From positions 1-64,000 of the forward strand of contig JALSLI010000197.1 in NCBI GenBank assembly GCA_026988395.1: DNA of 64,000 nt. The letters run 5' to 3'. Made by a program: the position numbers and the translations under genes. This document shows positions 17,527 to 26,940 of the stretch, in pieces; position 1 is the stretch's first letter, and each line of letters opens with the position of its first letter. The notes beneath the pieces were generated by a model. The model ran no database searches. It had not been told where the DNA came from and worked only from the letters and a program-made list of their open reading frames with translations. The DNA is from Flavobacteriaceae bacterium. GTDB lineage: Bacteria > Bacteroidota > Bacteroidia > Flavobacteriales > Flavobacteriaceae.

Positions 17527-18288
17527 TTATTTAATGCAAACAGGTAAAATTTCATTTTTTGTTAAACAATATCGTTTTACCATATCATTTGGTAATTTTT
17601 TGGTATAATCTATTTCATTTACTGTAAAACCTACTTGACGTAAGCGATCAAAATAATCTTTACCATATATTCTAACATGGTCGTATTGTCCGAAATGTTT
17701 GCTTCTTTCCTCAGGAGAAGTAATGGAAAAATCTTCGTATGTTTTTTCTAAGTTGAGGTCTTGCGGTACTTGAAAAACACCAAATCCTCCGGGTTTTAGA
17801 ACACGATACAGTTCTTGCATGGCTTTTTTATCATCTTCAATATGTTCTAAAACGTGATTGCATAAAACGACATCAAATTGATTATCCTTAAATGGCAAGT
17901 TTAAAATATTAGCTTTTACATCGACTATTGGCGAGTGTAAATCGGCAGTAATGTAATCTAAGTTTTTTAATTTTTTAAATCGATTTATAAAGCATTGCTC
18001 CGGTGCTATATGTAAAACTTTTTTTGGTTTTATAAAAAAATCGGTTTCATTTTTTAAATACAACCAAAGCAGGCGATGTCTTTCTAATGAGAGTGTACTT
18101 GGCGACAAGGCATTTTCACGTTGTTTGCCGTAGCCGTAAGGTAATAATTTTCGAAATGTTTTTCCGTCGATTGGATCTTCGTAGGTGTTTCCTTTATAGT
18201 ATAAATTTAAAAAAGGTCTTACCAAATAACTTATTTTGATAAGATAAGGTCTTGGAATAGTGTTTAAAATGCTTTTAAAAAGGGTCAT
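17527..18288 (-). CDS. Class I SAM-dependent methyltransferase
   Basis: A 253-residue cytoplasmic methyltransferase of the Methyltransf_11 type. Motif I is unusual (LHIAPEQCFINRF instead of a glycine-rich loop). The acidic loop end is DYITADLHSP; motif IV is FDVVLCNHVLEHIED and the post-motif LYRVLKPGGFGVF. Its C-terminal part has SKHFGQYDHVRIYGKDYF, seen in a group of Bacteroidota methyltransferases of unknown substrate. Its ATG overlaps the map stop codon as TAATG, so it is probably translationally coupled to methionine aminopeptidase. Confidence 0.85.
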   Translation of the reverse strand: MTLFKSILNTIPRPYLIKISYLVRPFLNLYYKGNTYEDPIDGKTFRKLLPYGYGKQRENALSPSTLSLERHRLLWLYLKNETDFFIKPKKVLHIAPEQCFINRFKKLKNLDYITADLHSPIVDVKANILNLPFKDNQFDVVLCNHVLEHIEDDKKAMQELYRVLKPGGFGVFQVPQDLNLEKTYEDFSITSPEERSKHFGQYDHVRIYGKDYFDRLRQVGFTVNEIDYTKKLPNDMVKRYCLTKNEILPVCIK

Positions 18289-19094
18289 TATTTTTGATGA
18301 AATTCGTCTTCTTCGTTAGATTTTATTCCTAATGCATCGTAAATGTATTTAAAAGTAGATAGCAATTCCGGTTTACCGTTAACAATTGCCACATCATGTT
18401 CAAAATGAGCAGAAGGTTTTTTATCGGCAGTTAAGATTGTCCAACCGTCTTTTAATTGAATAATTTGATGTGTTCCCATATTTACCATTGGTTCTATGGC
18501 AACAACCATACCTTCCTTAAATTTTTTACCACGCCCTCTACGACCGTAATTTGGCATTTCAGGATCTTCGTGCATTTTTCTTCCTAGTCCGTGCCCAACA
18601 AGTTCACGCACAATACCATAACCGTGTTTTTCACAATAATTTTGTATTGCAAAACCCGCATCACCAACGCGATTTCCGGCTTTTAGCTGTCTAATACCTT
18701 CGTATAGGCTTTCTTTGGTTACTTGGAGTAATTTTTTGGTTTCCGGAGCCACTTCGCCAACCTCAAAAGTATATGCATGATCGCCGTAAAATCCGTTTTT
18801 TAAAACACCGCAATCTACCGAAATAATATCGCCTTCTTCAAGAGGTTTATCTGTAGGAATTCCGTGTACTACTTGTGCGTTTGGACTCATACAAAGTGTA
18901 TTTGGGAAATCATATAAACCTAAAAAACCAGGAATTGCATCGTGATCTCGTATAAATTCTTCTGCAAGTTTATCAAGGTGTAATGTGGTAACTCCGGATT
19001 TTATTTCGGAGGCAACCATACCTAATGTTTTAGAAACTAATAAGGCACTTTCGCGAATTAATTCAATTTCTTCTGGTGTTTTAATTTTTATCAT
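18288..19094 (-). CDS. map: Type I methionine aminopeptidase
   Basis: Removes the N-terminal methionine from nascent proteins using a two-metal centre. The product is 268 residues from the ATG at 19094 (MIKIKTPEEIELIRES, the classic family start). The metal ligands are visible in order: Asp in SVDCGVLKNGFYGDHAY (two aspartates), His in VGHGLGRKMHEDP, Glu in AIEPMVNMG, and the final Glu in SAHFEHDVAI. The frame is open a further 10 codons to 19124, but that extension lacks family similarity. The methyltransferase gene overlaps its stop. Confidence 0.96.
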   Translation of the reverse strand: MIKIKTPEEIELIRESALLVSKTLGMVASEIKSGVTTLHLDKLAEEFIRDHDAIPGFLGLYDFPNTLCMSPNAQVVHGIPTDKPLEEGDIISVDCGVLKNGFYGDHAYTFEVGEVAPETKKLLQVTKESLYEGIRQLKAGNRVGDAGFAIQNYCEKHGYGIVRELVGHGLGRKMHEDPEMPNYGRRGRGKKFKEGMVVAIEPMVNMGTHQIIQLKDGWTILTADKKPSAHFEHDVAIVNGKPELLSTFKYIYDALGIKSNEEDEFHQK

Positions 19095-19232
19095 GGAAAC
19101 TATAATCTGTAAATGAGATTGCAAAGATACTTCTTTTAAAAAATAATTTTATTAATTATGTATATTTTCTTATATTTGGGATAAGGTTAATAATTGTAAC
19201 ATAAGTTACAAATAAATGATGTGATTTGGTGT

Positions 19233-19240
19233 TATCTTTG
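19233..19240 (+). promoter_or_regulatory. -7 promoter element TATCTTTG for the rhodanese gene
   Basis: An exact TATCTTTG followed by CACC, the same sequence context as the promoter at 2486. It predicts a leader of about 40 nt before the ATG at 19287. Confidence 0.55.
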
Positions 19241-19286
19241 CACCACAATTAATTATAAAATAATATTAACTAAAAAAGTATATAAA

Positions 19287-19589
19287 ATGGGATTATTTGG
19301 ATTTTTTGGAGGTGGTTCAGACACCAATCAAATTAAAGAGTATTTAGACAAAGGAGCAGTAGTGTTAGATGTAAGAACACCTGCTGAATGGGCTGAAGGA
19401 AAAGTAGAAGGATCAAAATTGATTACTTTAAACGACATACCAAACAAAGTACAAGAAATTAAATCATGGAACAAACCGGTAGTAGTGGTTTGTAGAAGTG
19501 GTGGTAGAGCAGGTACAGCCTTAAACTACCTAAAAAATGCCGGTATCGACGCTATTAATGGTGGTGCTTGGCAGAATGCAGCAATCTAA
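19287..19589 (+). CDS. Single-domain rhodanese (sulfurtransferase)
   Basis: A 100-residue rhodanese-like protein that carries persulfide sulfur on a cysteine. The active loop is VVVCRSGGRAG with Cys69, and DVRTPAEWAEGKVEGS is the conserved N-terminal rhodanese segment. The N-terminus MGLFGFFGGG has no convincing export signal, so a cytoplasmic location is likely. The ATG at 19287 follows the predicted promoter by about 46 nt; the frame is open further upstream, but that part contains the promoter. It is monocistronic, ending in a strong hairpin terminator. Confidence 0.88.
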   Translation: MGLFGFFGGGSDTNQIKEYLDKGAVVLDVRTPAEWAEGKVEGSKLITLNDIPNKVQEIKSWNKPVVVVCRSGGRAGTALNYLKNAGIDAINGGAWQNAAI

Positions 19590-19633
19590 CAACTATTGTA
19601 GCATTAAATTTTTCATAATAAAGTGTTTTTAAA

Positions 19634-19664
19634 AACCGTTACTTTTTTAGTAATGGTTTTTTTA
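19634..19664 (+). terminator. Bidirectional terminator between the rhodanese and PhnA-like genes
   Basis: AACCGTTACT (19634-19643) pairs with AGTAATGGTT (19649-19658) through one G-T wobble, with T runs on both strands outside the stem. It serves the rhodanese gene and the opposing PhnA-like gene. Confidence 0.8.
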
Positions 19665-19670
19665 TTGCCT

Positions 19671-20261
19671 TTATTTTGTTTTTTTAACGTATTTTGTTAA
19701 GATAACAATGTGTTGATCGCCTACGCGACCTTCAATATGTTCGGCATTATCGTGGACTAAAGAAATACGATGAACGGCTTCACCACGTTTTGCTGTAAAT
19801 CCGCCGCCTTTTACTTTTAAATCCTGAATTAAGACTACAGAATCACCATTTTGTAGGATGTTTCCATTACAATCTTTGTGGATGATTTTAGTGCTTGGAT
19901 CTACATGGTCTCCGGTGGCTTCCGCCCATTTTAAGACATCGTCTTCAAAATACATCATATCGATTAAATCGGATGCCCAATCTTGTGAAGAATATTTTAA
20001 TTTATTAAGCATTCGCCAAGCAGTAACTTGTACCGGAGTATGCTCAGACCACATGCTGTCATTTAAACATCGCCAATGATTTGCATCTAATTCGGTTTTA
20101 CCTTCTAATTGGTTTTTACACGTTTCGCAAACAAGAATGGTATTTTTCTCAGTTATATCATCTGTTACAGGAGGTACTTTAAAGATACTTAATTTTTCTT
20201 TATGTCCGCATAACTCACAAGATTCATTGCTACGTTTTTTTAATAATCGTTCTATACTCAT
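19671..20261 (-). CDS. PhnA (YjdM)-like zinc-ribbon protein
   Basis: A 196-residue cytoplasmic protein. The N-terminal half has a zinc-ribbon pattern (CELCG with Cys15 and Cys18, then CETCKNQ). The C-terminal ~70 residues (DCNGNILQNGDSVVLIQDLK to KYVKK) are the PhnA/YjdM domain. Despite the name, this family is not the phosphonoacetate hydrolase, and its role is unsettled. It follows panB by 9 bp on the same strand and is probably cotranscribed with it. Confidence 0.85.
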   Translation of the reverse strand: MSIERLLKKRSNESCELCGHKEKLSIFKVPPVTDDITEKNTILVCETCKNQLEGKTELDANHWRCLNDSMWSEHTPVQVTAWRMLNKLKYSSQDWASDLIDMMYFEDDVLKWAEATGDHVDPSTKIIHKDCNGNILQNGDSVVLIQDLKVKGGGFTAKRGEAVHRISLVHDNAEHIEGRVGDQHIVILTKYVKKTK

Positions 20262-20270
20262 GTTAATTAT

Positions 20271-21089
20271 TTAATATTGTTCATTTTCATTTGGGAAATC
20301 TTTGGATTTAACATCTAAAATATAATTTTTAAAAGCACCGGTCATTTCGTCATATAAGTTAAGATATCTTCTTAAAAAACGCGGATTAAATTCATGTGTC
20401 ATACCAAGCATATCGTGCATAACGAGTACTTGACCATCGACATCTACTCCGGCTCCAATTCCGATTACAGGAATATATAAACTATCAGCAACTTCTTTTG
20501 CTAATTTAGCAGGAACTTTCTCTAATACTAAGGCAAAGCAACCTAATTTTTGGAGTAATAAAGCATCTTCTTTTAATTTTTTTGCTTCTTCCTCTTCTTT
20601 AGCTCTTACGGTGTAAGTTCCAAATTTATAAATAGATTGTGGTGTTAAACCTAGGTGACCCATTACCGGAATTCCGGCAGTTAAAATTCTGGAGATCGAT
20701 TCTGATATTTCCGAACCACCTTCTAATTTAACCGAGTGACCACCGGTTTCTTTCATAATTCGTATAGCGGATTCTAAGGCTCTACGTGAATTCCCTTGAT
20801 AGGTTCCAAAAGGTAAATCTACTACAACCAAACATCTTTCTATTGCTCTTACAACCGAAGCAGCATGATAAATCATTTGATCTAATGTTATGGGTAATGT
20901 AGTTTCGTGACCTGCCATTACATTTGAAGCAGAATCACCAACAAGAATAATATCTATTCCGGCATGATCTACGATTTTTGCCATGGTATAATCATAAGCT
21001 GTGAGCATGGCAATTTTTTCGCCGTTTTGCTTCATTTCGTGTAATGATTTTACCGTAATTCGTTTGTATTGTTTTTTTGCTGTTGACAT
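20271..21089 (-). CDS. panB: 3-methyl-2-oxobutanoate hydroxymethyltransferase
   Basis: Transfers a hydroxymethyl group from methylene-tetrahydrofolate to alpha-ketoisovalerate, the first step of pantothenate synthesis. The product is 272 residues. Family segments are clear: [37 protein letters not shown] (metal-binding Asp), [22 protein letters not shown] and [14 protein letters not shown]. Start and length match the family. No other pantothenate gene is nearby. Confidence 0.97.
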   Translation of the reverse strand: MSTAKKQYKRITVKSLHEMKQNGEKIAMLTAYDYTMAKIVDHAGIDIILVGDSASNVMAGHETTLPITLDQMIYHAASVVRAIERCLVVVDLPFGTYQGNSRRALESAIRIMKETGGHSVKLEGGSEISESISRILTAGIPVMGHLGLTPQSIYKFGTYTVRAKEEEEAKKLKEDALLLQKLGCFALVLEKVPAKLAKEVADSLYIPVIGIGAGVDVDGQVLVMHDMLGMTHEFNPRFLRRYLNLYDEMTGAFKNYILDVKSKDFPNENEQY

Positions 21090-21170
21090 TATTGTTTATT
21101 AAATGTATCGTTTTAAAAGTTTGTAAAGGTAAAAATAATATAAGTTTTGTATCGATAAAATGGATTGTTT

Positions 21171-21713
21171 TTATAGATTATCTATTTTATCTTGGGTTTT
21201 TTTAATAAAATCGGAATCTTTAATTTCTTCTACTTTTTCTAAAATGGAAGGGAAAACTGTTGGAGCGAAGTTTTTTACCGGAGTGTATAAAACAGAACTA
21301 TTTAGTATTTCTTGAGAAACAAACGGAATGGTGTCGTTTAATTTACCAAACATACTTATTATAACACTTAAAATTAATCCTATTTTGGCTGCACCGAAAA
21401 TTCCGCCGGCAATTTTATTTAAAAAACCTAATTGTGCAGCGTTAACCATTTTTGTAACCAGTTTTCCGATAAGAGAAATACCAAAAAGAATGACTAAAAA
21501 GGTAAGAGCAAAAGCAACAACTTGTAGTATATTTGGTTGCCAATTTACTTTTTGTTTAAGCCAACCTGCAATAAAATATGAAAAGTGAATGGCACCATAG
21601 AGTCCGGTAAGTAAAGAAACCAGTGAAGCAATTTCAACAAAAAGGCCTTTGTTAAAACCTTTAACTAAACCATAAACCAAGAAAATGGCAAGGATAATAT
21701 CAATATAATTCAT
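21171..21713 (-). CDS. CvpA family membrane protein
   Basis: A 180-residue inner-membrane protein with about four predicted helices (INYIDIILAIFLVYGLVKGF at the start, then LVSLLTGLYGAI, VVAFALTFLVILFGISLIG and GGIFGAAKIGLILSVIISMF). The arrangement matches CvpA, known in Escherichia coli for colicin V production and envelope stress. The C-terminal tail is soluble and charged. It appears to be transcribed alone. Confidence 0.88.
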   Translation of the reverse strand: MNYIDIILAIFLVYGLVKGFNKGLFVEIASLVSLLTGLYGAIHFSYFIAGWLKQKVNWQPNILQVVAFALTFLVILFGISLIGKLVTKMVNAAQLGFLNKIAGGIFGAAKIGLILSVIISMFGKLNDTIPFVSQEILNSSVLYTPVKNFAPTVFPSILEKVEEIKDSDFIKKTQDKIDNL

Positions 21714-21768
21714 TTGAATGTTTTTTACAAATATAAAATTATATTAGCAAATCTGTTGTTTTAGTAAA

Positions 21769-21810
21769 ATAAAAACGAGTTAAAAGGACTTTGTTACTTT
21801 TAACTCGTTT
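21769..21810 (-). terminator. Intrinsic terminator of the processing-protease gene
   Basis: A perfect 14-bp stem (AAACGAGTTAAAAG at 21773-21786 with CTTTTAACTCGTTT at 21797-21810) is followed on the minus strand by TTTTATTTTA. It lies 26 bp beyond the protease stop codon. Confidence 0.8.
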
Positions 21811-21835
21811 CTTTAAATTTATTTGTAAATCTGTC

Positions 21836-23950
21836 TTATTGCTTCATTGCAACCTCTGATTTTTTAACTTTTAGCTCGGATAATACTCTTAAAGCTTCTT
21901 CTACATAAGGATCTTTTTTTAGATTTTTATGCCAAACTTCTCGTTTTTTTGCCAGTGTAGAATCTTGTTTGATTAAAGGTAACTCATAACTTGGTGATTC
22001 AAAAGTAAGACCATTATCGTAGTCTTTAATTTTATCGAATTTTTTAGATTCTTTTTGGTGTTTTTCAATATCCTTTTTATATTCCTCTAATTTTAGGTAA
22101 ACCAATTTATCATCTTGATTTTTCTTTAACCATTTTGCATTTTCATCAATTAATTGGAATTGCGGATTATTGTTAACACGTTGATTACTTTCGTTTACAA
22201 CTTGTTTTTTATTTTCATAGAAATCTAATGGATGGTATTTTGCAGGTTCAATTTTGTCCCATTTTAAAGGGTTTTCTTCTTCGCGTTCTCCAATTCCCAT
22301 ATAGGTATATTTATCCGGTACGGCAATGTCAGATGAAACACCTTTTAATTGCGTGGAGCCACCATTGATACGGTAAAATTTTTGAATAGTCATTTTTAGA
22401 GCTCCAAGAGGTTTACCGTAGTGGATAACACGATTTAAAGGTACAATATTTTGTACGGTTCCTTTACCGAAAGTTTGTTTGGAACCTATGATTACAGCTC
22501 GATTATAATCTTGCATTGCGGCTGCAAAAATTTCGGAAGCAGAAGCAGATAATTCGTTAACTAAAATAACTAATGGTCCGTTCCATTGAATTTTTTTATC
22601 GGTATCTTTATCAATTCTCGGTTTGCTGTTTGTATATTTTACTTGTACAACAGGGCCGTCTTTAATAAATAAACCAGCAATTTCTATGGCAGTTTTTAAA
22701 GAACCTCCACCATTATTTCTTAAATCTATAATTAAGCCTTCGATACCGTCTTTTTTGAGTTCTTCAATTTCTTTTTTCATATCGGAGTAAGAATTACGAT
22801 AATCTTTGGTATTGTTAAAATCGATATAAAATCCGGGTAAATGGATAATACCGTATTTTTTGCCATTAAAATTCACTTTACCGGATTTTGCAAAAGTTTC
22901 TTCTAATTCTACTACATCTCTAACAATAGGAATTACTTTAATAGATCCGTCAATTTTTTTAACAGTTAATCGTACTTCGGTACCTTTTTTTCCTTTGATA
23001 AATTCAATTGCATCATCTAAACGCATCCCAACGATATCTAATGGTTCTTTGTCACCTTGTGCAACTTTTAAGATGATATCACCAACTTCTAAATCGCCTT
23101 GTCGCCAAGCAGGACCTCCTGAAATCAGCTCAACAATTTTTGTGTAGTCGCCTTTTTTTTGTAATCTGGCTCCTATTCCTTCTAGTTTACCCGACATTTC
23201 TTGGTCGAATTTCTTTTTAATTTTTGGTGAGAAATAAGTAGTGTGTGGATCAAAAGTTCCGGTAATGGTGTTTAAGTACATAGCAAACCAATCATCATCA
23301 TTTAATTCGTCCATTCTGGTGTAATATTCATCCATACTTTTTAAAGCATCCTCTCTAGATTCTTTTTCCAATTCTTTAAACGATTTCTTTTTGTAATTTA
23401 CACTGTCTTTTTCTTTTTGATTTTCATCTTCAATTTTGTCGTGTAATCTACTAAGTACGTTTAATTTTAGTTGTTTTCGCCATAACTCTTTTCTTTCTTT
23501 TTCGTTTTTAGGAAACTGTTTTTTATCATAATCCAAACTTAGGGTTTCGTTTTTGTCAAAATTAAAAGGTTTTTTTAAAAGCTCTTTATAAAATTCTTTT
23601 GTTTCATTATTTCGCTTTAAAAAACGATCGGTAACTACTCTAAAAAAAGTAATGTCTTCGGCATTTATTTGGTTGTCAATTTCATTTTTGTATGTTTCAA
23701 ATTGGTTGATGTCTTTTTTTAAGAAAAACCGTTTCGTTGGGTCTAAAACCTCAATATATTTATTAAAAACTTTATTGGAAAAAGCATCATCAAATTTATT
23801 TGGATTGTAATGGTATTGTTTTAGAGCATCTCTGGTTAATGAAATTAAAACTTTATCTTTTTCGGTATCGGTTTGCGAAAATAAAGTGCAACTCCACATA
23901 CTACCAATAACCAAAGTTAGTATTAGTATAATTTTATAGTTAGCTTTCAT
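21836..23950 (-). CDS. C-terminal processing (tail-specific) peptidase, S41
   Basis: A periplasmic serine protease of the Prc/Tsp type, 704 residues from the ATG at 23950. The N-terminal signal (MKANYKIILILTLVIGSMWSC) may be a lipoprotein signal. A long helical N-terminal part with DPTKRFFLKKD is followed by a PDZ domain (ISGGPAWRQGDLEVGDIIL) and the S41 catalytic domain. The nucleophile is in ELSASASEIFAAAM near residue 467 and the catalytic lysine in TFGKGTVQ near 495. The C-terminal ~150 residues match the DUF3340 extension of Prc. It cleaves proteins with non-polar C-termini; targets are unknown. The frame is open 13 codons further to 23989. Confidence 0.93.
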   Translation of the reverse strand: MKANYKIILILTLVIGSMWSCTLFSQTDTEKDKVLISLTRDALKQYHYNPNKFDDAFSNKVFNKYIEVLDPTKRFFLKKDINQFETYKNEIDNQINAEDITFFRVVTDRFLKRNNETKEFYKELLKKPFNFDKNETLSLDYDKKQFPKNEKERKELWRKQLKLNVLSRLHDKIEDENQKEKDSVNYKKKSFKELEKESREDALKSMDEYYTRMDELNDDDWFAMYLNTITGTFDPHTTYFSPKIKKKFDQEMSGKLEGIGARLQKKGDYTKIVELISGGPAWRQGDLEVGDIILKVAQGDKEPLDIVGMRLDDAIEFIKGKKGTEVRLTVKKIDGSIKVIPIVRDVVELEETFAKSGKVNFNGKKYGIIHLPGFYIDFNNTKDYRNSYSDMKKEIEELKKDGIEGLIIDLRNNGGGSLKTAIEIAGLFIKDGPVVQVKYTNSKPRIDKDTDKKIQWNGPLVILVNELSASASEIFAAAMQDYNRAVIIGSKQTFGKGTVQNIVPLNRVIHYGKPLGALKMTIQKFYRINGGSTQLKGVSSDIAVPDKYTYMGIGEREEENPLKWDKIEPAKYHPLDFYENKKQVVNESNQRVNNNPQFQLIDENAKWLKKNQDDKLVYLKLEEYKKDIEKHQKESKKFDKIKDYDNGLTFESPSYELPLIKQDSTLAKKREVWHKNLKKDPYVEEALRVLSELKVKKSEVAMKQ

Positions 23951-24101
23951 AAATCTTGTTATTTTTATCATTTCTTTGAAATAGTTCACTAAAATAATGC
24001 CATTATTTCAAATACGTATGTAATTCTTCCTTTTTTTTCCTTTTTTAAGAAAATTTTAATCTTTTTGTGCCAAATTGTTCAAACTTATTTATCAAATAAA
24101 C

Positions 24102-24109
24102 TATCTTTG
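24102..24109 (+). promoter_or_regulatory. -7 promoter element for tatA-PAP2
   Basis: An exact TATCTTTG ends only 4 nt before the tatA ATG at 24114; a TTG lies at 24075-24077. Initiation at the usual distance would fall on or next to the start codon, giving a leaderless mRNA. Confidence 0.55.
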
Positions 24110-24113
24110 CAAC

Positions 24114-24398
24114 ATGATTTTATTTATTGGTGGTTCCGAAATGTTTTTTATTGCCGTTTTAGTGGTAATGATTTTTGGTGCCGATAAAATCCCGGAGATT
24201 GCTCGAGGTTTAGGTAAGGGATTACGCCAGATAAAACATGCTACAAACGACATCAAAAGAGAAATTACCGAATCGGCAAAAGAAAGCGGTTTAGATACCG
24301 AATTGCTTGGCGATTTAAAAAATACGGTAAACGATATTAAAAAAGATGTTACCGAAAATTTTGATGATATTACCGGTCCTATTAAACGCAAACGTTAA
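24114..24398 (+). CDS. tatA: Twin-arginine translocase subunit TatA/E
   Basis: Pore-forming subunit of the Tat pathway, 94 residues. It has one N-terminal helix (MFFIAVLVVMIFGADKIPEI), the FGADKIPE hinge (FGxxxLPE class) and an amphipathic helix (ARGLGKGLRQIKHATNDIKREI), then a charged tail. The ATG at 24114 gives the typical short periplasmic N-terminus. tatC is not in the window. The stop overlaps the start of the PAP2 gene as TAATG. Confidence 0.93.
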   Translation: MILFIGGSEMFFIAVLVVMIFGADKIPEIARGLGKGLRQIKHATNDIKREITESAKESGLDTELLGDLKNTVNDIKKDVTENFDDITGPIKRKR

Positions 24399-24979
24399 TG
24401 CTTTTTGTACAACAGAATATTTGGGATGAATTAATTAGGCAAGACCGTGAGTTATTGGTGCAATTAAACGCATTAGGATCTGATAAATGGGATGCTTTTT
24501 GGCTGTTGGTTACCAATCAATTTAATTGGATTCCGTTATTTTTATTCCTGTTTTTTTTGTTGTTTAAAGCTTATGGTTGGAAAAAAGGAATTGTCTTGGT
24601 TTTAATAGCGGCATTGTTAGTTACTTTTTCCGATCAATTGGTTAATTTGATTAAAAATAGCGTCATGCGTTTGCGACCAAATAATGATTTGGAATTAAAA
24701 ACAATTATTAGAGCCTTAAAACATCCACACGGATTTAGTTTCGTTTCCGGGCATTCTACAACTTCGTTTGCAGTAACTGTTTTTATGGTTTCGCTGTTGC
24801 GGAAACATTACAAATACATCGTATTTTTATTTTTATGGCCAATGCTTTTTGCATATAGCAGGATTTATTGTGGTGTGCATTTTCCGATTGATATTTTTAT
24901 GGGAATGCTTTTAGGGATAACTATTGGACTTCTATTTTATAGATTTAGTCAGATAATTTTACGAAAAGTAAATAGTTAA
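24398..24979 (+). CDS. PAP2-family membrane phosphatase
   Basis: A 193-residue inner-membrane lipid phosphatase. All three phosphatase motifs are present: KNSVMRLRP, SGHSTTSF and SRIYCGVHFPID, which hold the catalytic histidines and arginines at the membrane surface. About five helices flank them. Likely substrates are phosphatidic acid, phosphatidylglycerol phosphate or undecaprenyl pyrophosphate; sequence does not decide. It is translationally coupled to tatA through a TAATG overlap. Confidence 0.9.
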   Translation: MLFVQQNIWDELIRQDRELLVQLNALGSDKWDAFWLLVTNQFNWIPLFLFLFFLLFKAYGWKKGIVLVLIAALLVTFSDQLVNLIKNSVMRLRPNNDLELKTIIRALKHPHGFSFVSGHSTTSFAVTVFMVSLLRKHYKYIVFLFLWPMLFAYSRIYCGVHFPIDIFMGMLLGITIGLLFYRFSQIILRKVNS

Positions 24980-25008
24980 CTTAAGTGATAAGATTTAAGA
25001 AAAGTAAA

Positions 25009-25031
25009 ATAGCTTTAAAACGAAAAGCTAT
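25009..25031 (-). terminator. Weak terminator after mnmD
   Basis: An 8-bp inverted repeat (ATAGCTTT at 25009-25016, AAAGCTAT at 25024-25031) is followed on the minus strand by ATTTTACTTTT. It lies just past the mnmD stop. Confidence 0.45.
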
Positions 25032-25043
25032 AAAGAATATGGA

Positions 25044-25712
25044 TTAACTTTTTTTAAAAGCTCTTAACATTTCGCGTTTTCCTTTTGGACCCGGAATTTT
25101 CTCTACATTAAAACCGACTGCTAACATCGCTCTGCGAACCGAGCCTTTAGCCGAATAAGTAACTAAAACACCGTTGTTTTTTAAAGACAGAAACATTTTT
25201 TTAAACAGTTCTTCCGTCCATAATTCCGGTTGTACTCTTGCTCCAAAAGCGTCGTAATAAATTAAATCGAATTTAGCAATATCATTAATATCTCTAAAAT
25301 CTTTTTTCCTTTTCGTTAAACGGAATTGTTTGTCAATTTCAGATAATTCATCCCATTTTGAAAGGTGTAATTTTTCAAAAATTGCTTTATGGTTTTTGGC
25401 ATTTAAGGTTTTCGGATAGTTTAATAGAGTGATTTCTTTTTCGGATAACGGAAATTTTTCAATACCATCATAATAGATGGATAAATTCCTTTTTTTACTT
25501 TCCAAATAAGTAATAAAGGCATTTAAACCGGTACCAAATCCGATTTCTAAAATAGAAACCGTACTATTATCTTTAAATAAATCCAATCCCGAATGTATAA
25601 AAACGTGATAAGCTTCTTGGATAGCACCGTGTTTAGAATGGTATTGCTCTTTCCATTTTGGTAAGTGAAAACTAGTGGAGCCATCACCGGTAATAAAAAC
25701 TTTTTTTTCCAA
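25044..25712 (-). CDS. mnmD: tRNA U34 methyltransferase MnmD
   Basis: Stand-alone version of the MnmC methyltransferase domain; it completes 5-methylaminomethyl-2-thiouridine at tRNA position 34. The product is 222 residues. Visible features are GDGSTSFHLPKWKEQYHSKH at the N-terminus, the SAM loop ILEIGFGTGLNAF, and YYDAFGARVQPELWTEELF, the family catalytic segment. The FAD-dependent oxidase half of MnmC is absent, as expected for MnmD. The start is TTG at 25712; the next residues already match the family. Confidence 0.9.
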   Translation of the reverse strand: MEKKVFITGDGSTSFHLPKWKEQYHSKHGAIQEAYHVFIHSGLDLFKDNSTVSILEIGFGTGLNAFITYLESKKRNLSIYYDGIEKFPLSEKEITLLNYPKTLNAKNHKAIFEKLHLSKWDELSEIDKQFRLTKRKKDFRDINDIAKFDLIYYDAFGARVQPELWTEELFKKMFLSLKNNGVLVTYSAKGSVRRAMLAVGFNVEKIPGPKGKREMLRAFKKS

Positions 25713-25824
25713 ATTTATAAGATTGTTAATTTAGCTTATTTATTTTATGAATACTAAAATATATCGCATTAATTTTAGTTAATAACTAAAAAGGATAATA
25801 TTTTTTTGAACAAGTATTAAGTTG

Positions 25825-25832
25825 TATTTTTG
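25825..25832 (+). promoter_or_regulatory. -7 promoter element for ilvE
   Basis: TATTTTTG matches TAnnTTTG; TTTG at 25805-25808 lies 16 bp upstream as a possible -33 box. The ATG at 25849 follows 16 nt after the element. Confidence 0.5.
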
Positions 25833-25848
25833 CAAAAATAAACGATTT

Positions 25849-26916
25849 ATGGATACGGACATTTTAAACAGCATAAAAATTGAAAAAACAACACAATCTA
25901 AATTGCCAAAAGATGGTATAAATGATTTAAAATTTGGTAGTACTTTTACCGATCATATGTTTATTGTACAGTATAAAGACGGCAAATGGCAAGAGCCAAA
26001 AATTATGCCTTATCAGCCGTTAGAATTAGATCCTTCGACACGTGTTTTTCATTACGGACAAGCTATTTTTGAAGGCATGAAAGCATATAAAGATACCAAC
26101 AATAAAACTTGGTTGTTTAGGCCATTAGACAATCAAGAGCGTTTAAATAAATCTGCTGTTCGTATGCAAATGCCTGAATTACCAAAGGAAATTTTTATGA
26201 ACGGTTTAACTGAATTGCTAAAATTAGAAAAAGATTGGATTCCAACAGCAGATGGAAACTCACTTTATATTAGACCTTTTATGATTGCCAGCGGTAGAGG
26301 TATTTATGCAGCACCATCAGATGAATATTTTTTTATGATTATAGCTTCGCCATCAGGTAAGTATTATAGTAAAGATGTTAATGTTGTTATTGCTGAGCAT
26401 TACAGTCGTGCTGCAAATGGAGGCGTTGGAGCTGCAAAAGCAGCAGGTAATTACGGAGCACAGTTTTATCCTACACAACAGGCAATAAAAAAAGGATTTG
26501 ATCAAATAATTTGGACAGATTCCACACACACTTATTTAGAAGAAGCAGGTACGATGAATGTATTTTTTAGAATAAACGATACATTGGTCACAGCACCAAC
26601 ATCCGAACGTATATTAGACGGTGTTACCAGAAAAAGCATTATCGCTTTAGCTGAAAATATGGGAATTCCTGTAGAGGTTAGAAAAATTTCGGTACAAGAA
26701 ATTAAAGATGCTGCAAGAAACGGTGAGTTAAAAGAAATGTTTGGAGCCGGAACAGCAGCGGTTATTACGCCAATAGCTAAATTCTCGCATCGCGATGAGG
26801 AATTTGAATTGCCTAAATTAGAAAATCGTTATTCCGATATGTTTAAAAAGAAATTAACCGATATTCAATACAACCGTGACGAAGATCCTTTTGGATGGCG
26901 TTACTTGGTAGAATAA
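25849..26916 (+). CDS. ilvE: Branched-chain amino acid aminotransferase
   Basis: PLP enzyme of fold type IV that interconverts leucine, isoleucine and valine with their 2-oxo acids. The product is 355 residues from the ATG at 25849, the length of the BCAT-2/eukaryote-like group. Conserved segments are FHYGQAIFEGMKAY, LYIRPFMIASG, the PLP-lysine region GAAKAAGNYGAQF (Lys near residue 198), EEAGTMNVFF and GAGTAAVITP. It is monocistronic: a promoter lies just upstream and a strong terminator just downstream. Confidence 0.96.
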   Translation: MDTDILNSIKIEKTTQSKLPKDGINDLKFGSTFTDHMFIVQYKDGKWQEPKIMPYQPLELDPSTRVFHYGQAIFEGMKAYKDTNNKTWLFRPLDNQERLNKSAVRMQMPELPKEIFMNGLTELLKLEKDWIPTADGNSLYIRPFMIASGRGIYAAPSDEYFFMIIASPSGKYYSKDVNVVIAEHYSRAANGGVGAAKAAGNYGAQFYPTQQAIKKGFDQIIWTDSTHTYLEEAGTMNVFFRINDTLVTAPTSERILDGVTRKSIIALAENMGIPVEVRKISVQEIKDAARNGELKEMFGAGTAAVITPIAKFSHRDEEFELPKLENRYSDMFKKKLTDIQYNRDEDPFGWRYLVE

Positions 26917-26940
26917 ACAAAATTGGTTAAAGTATTATAA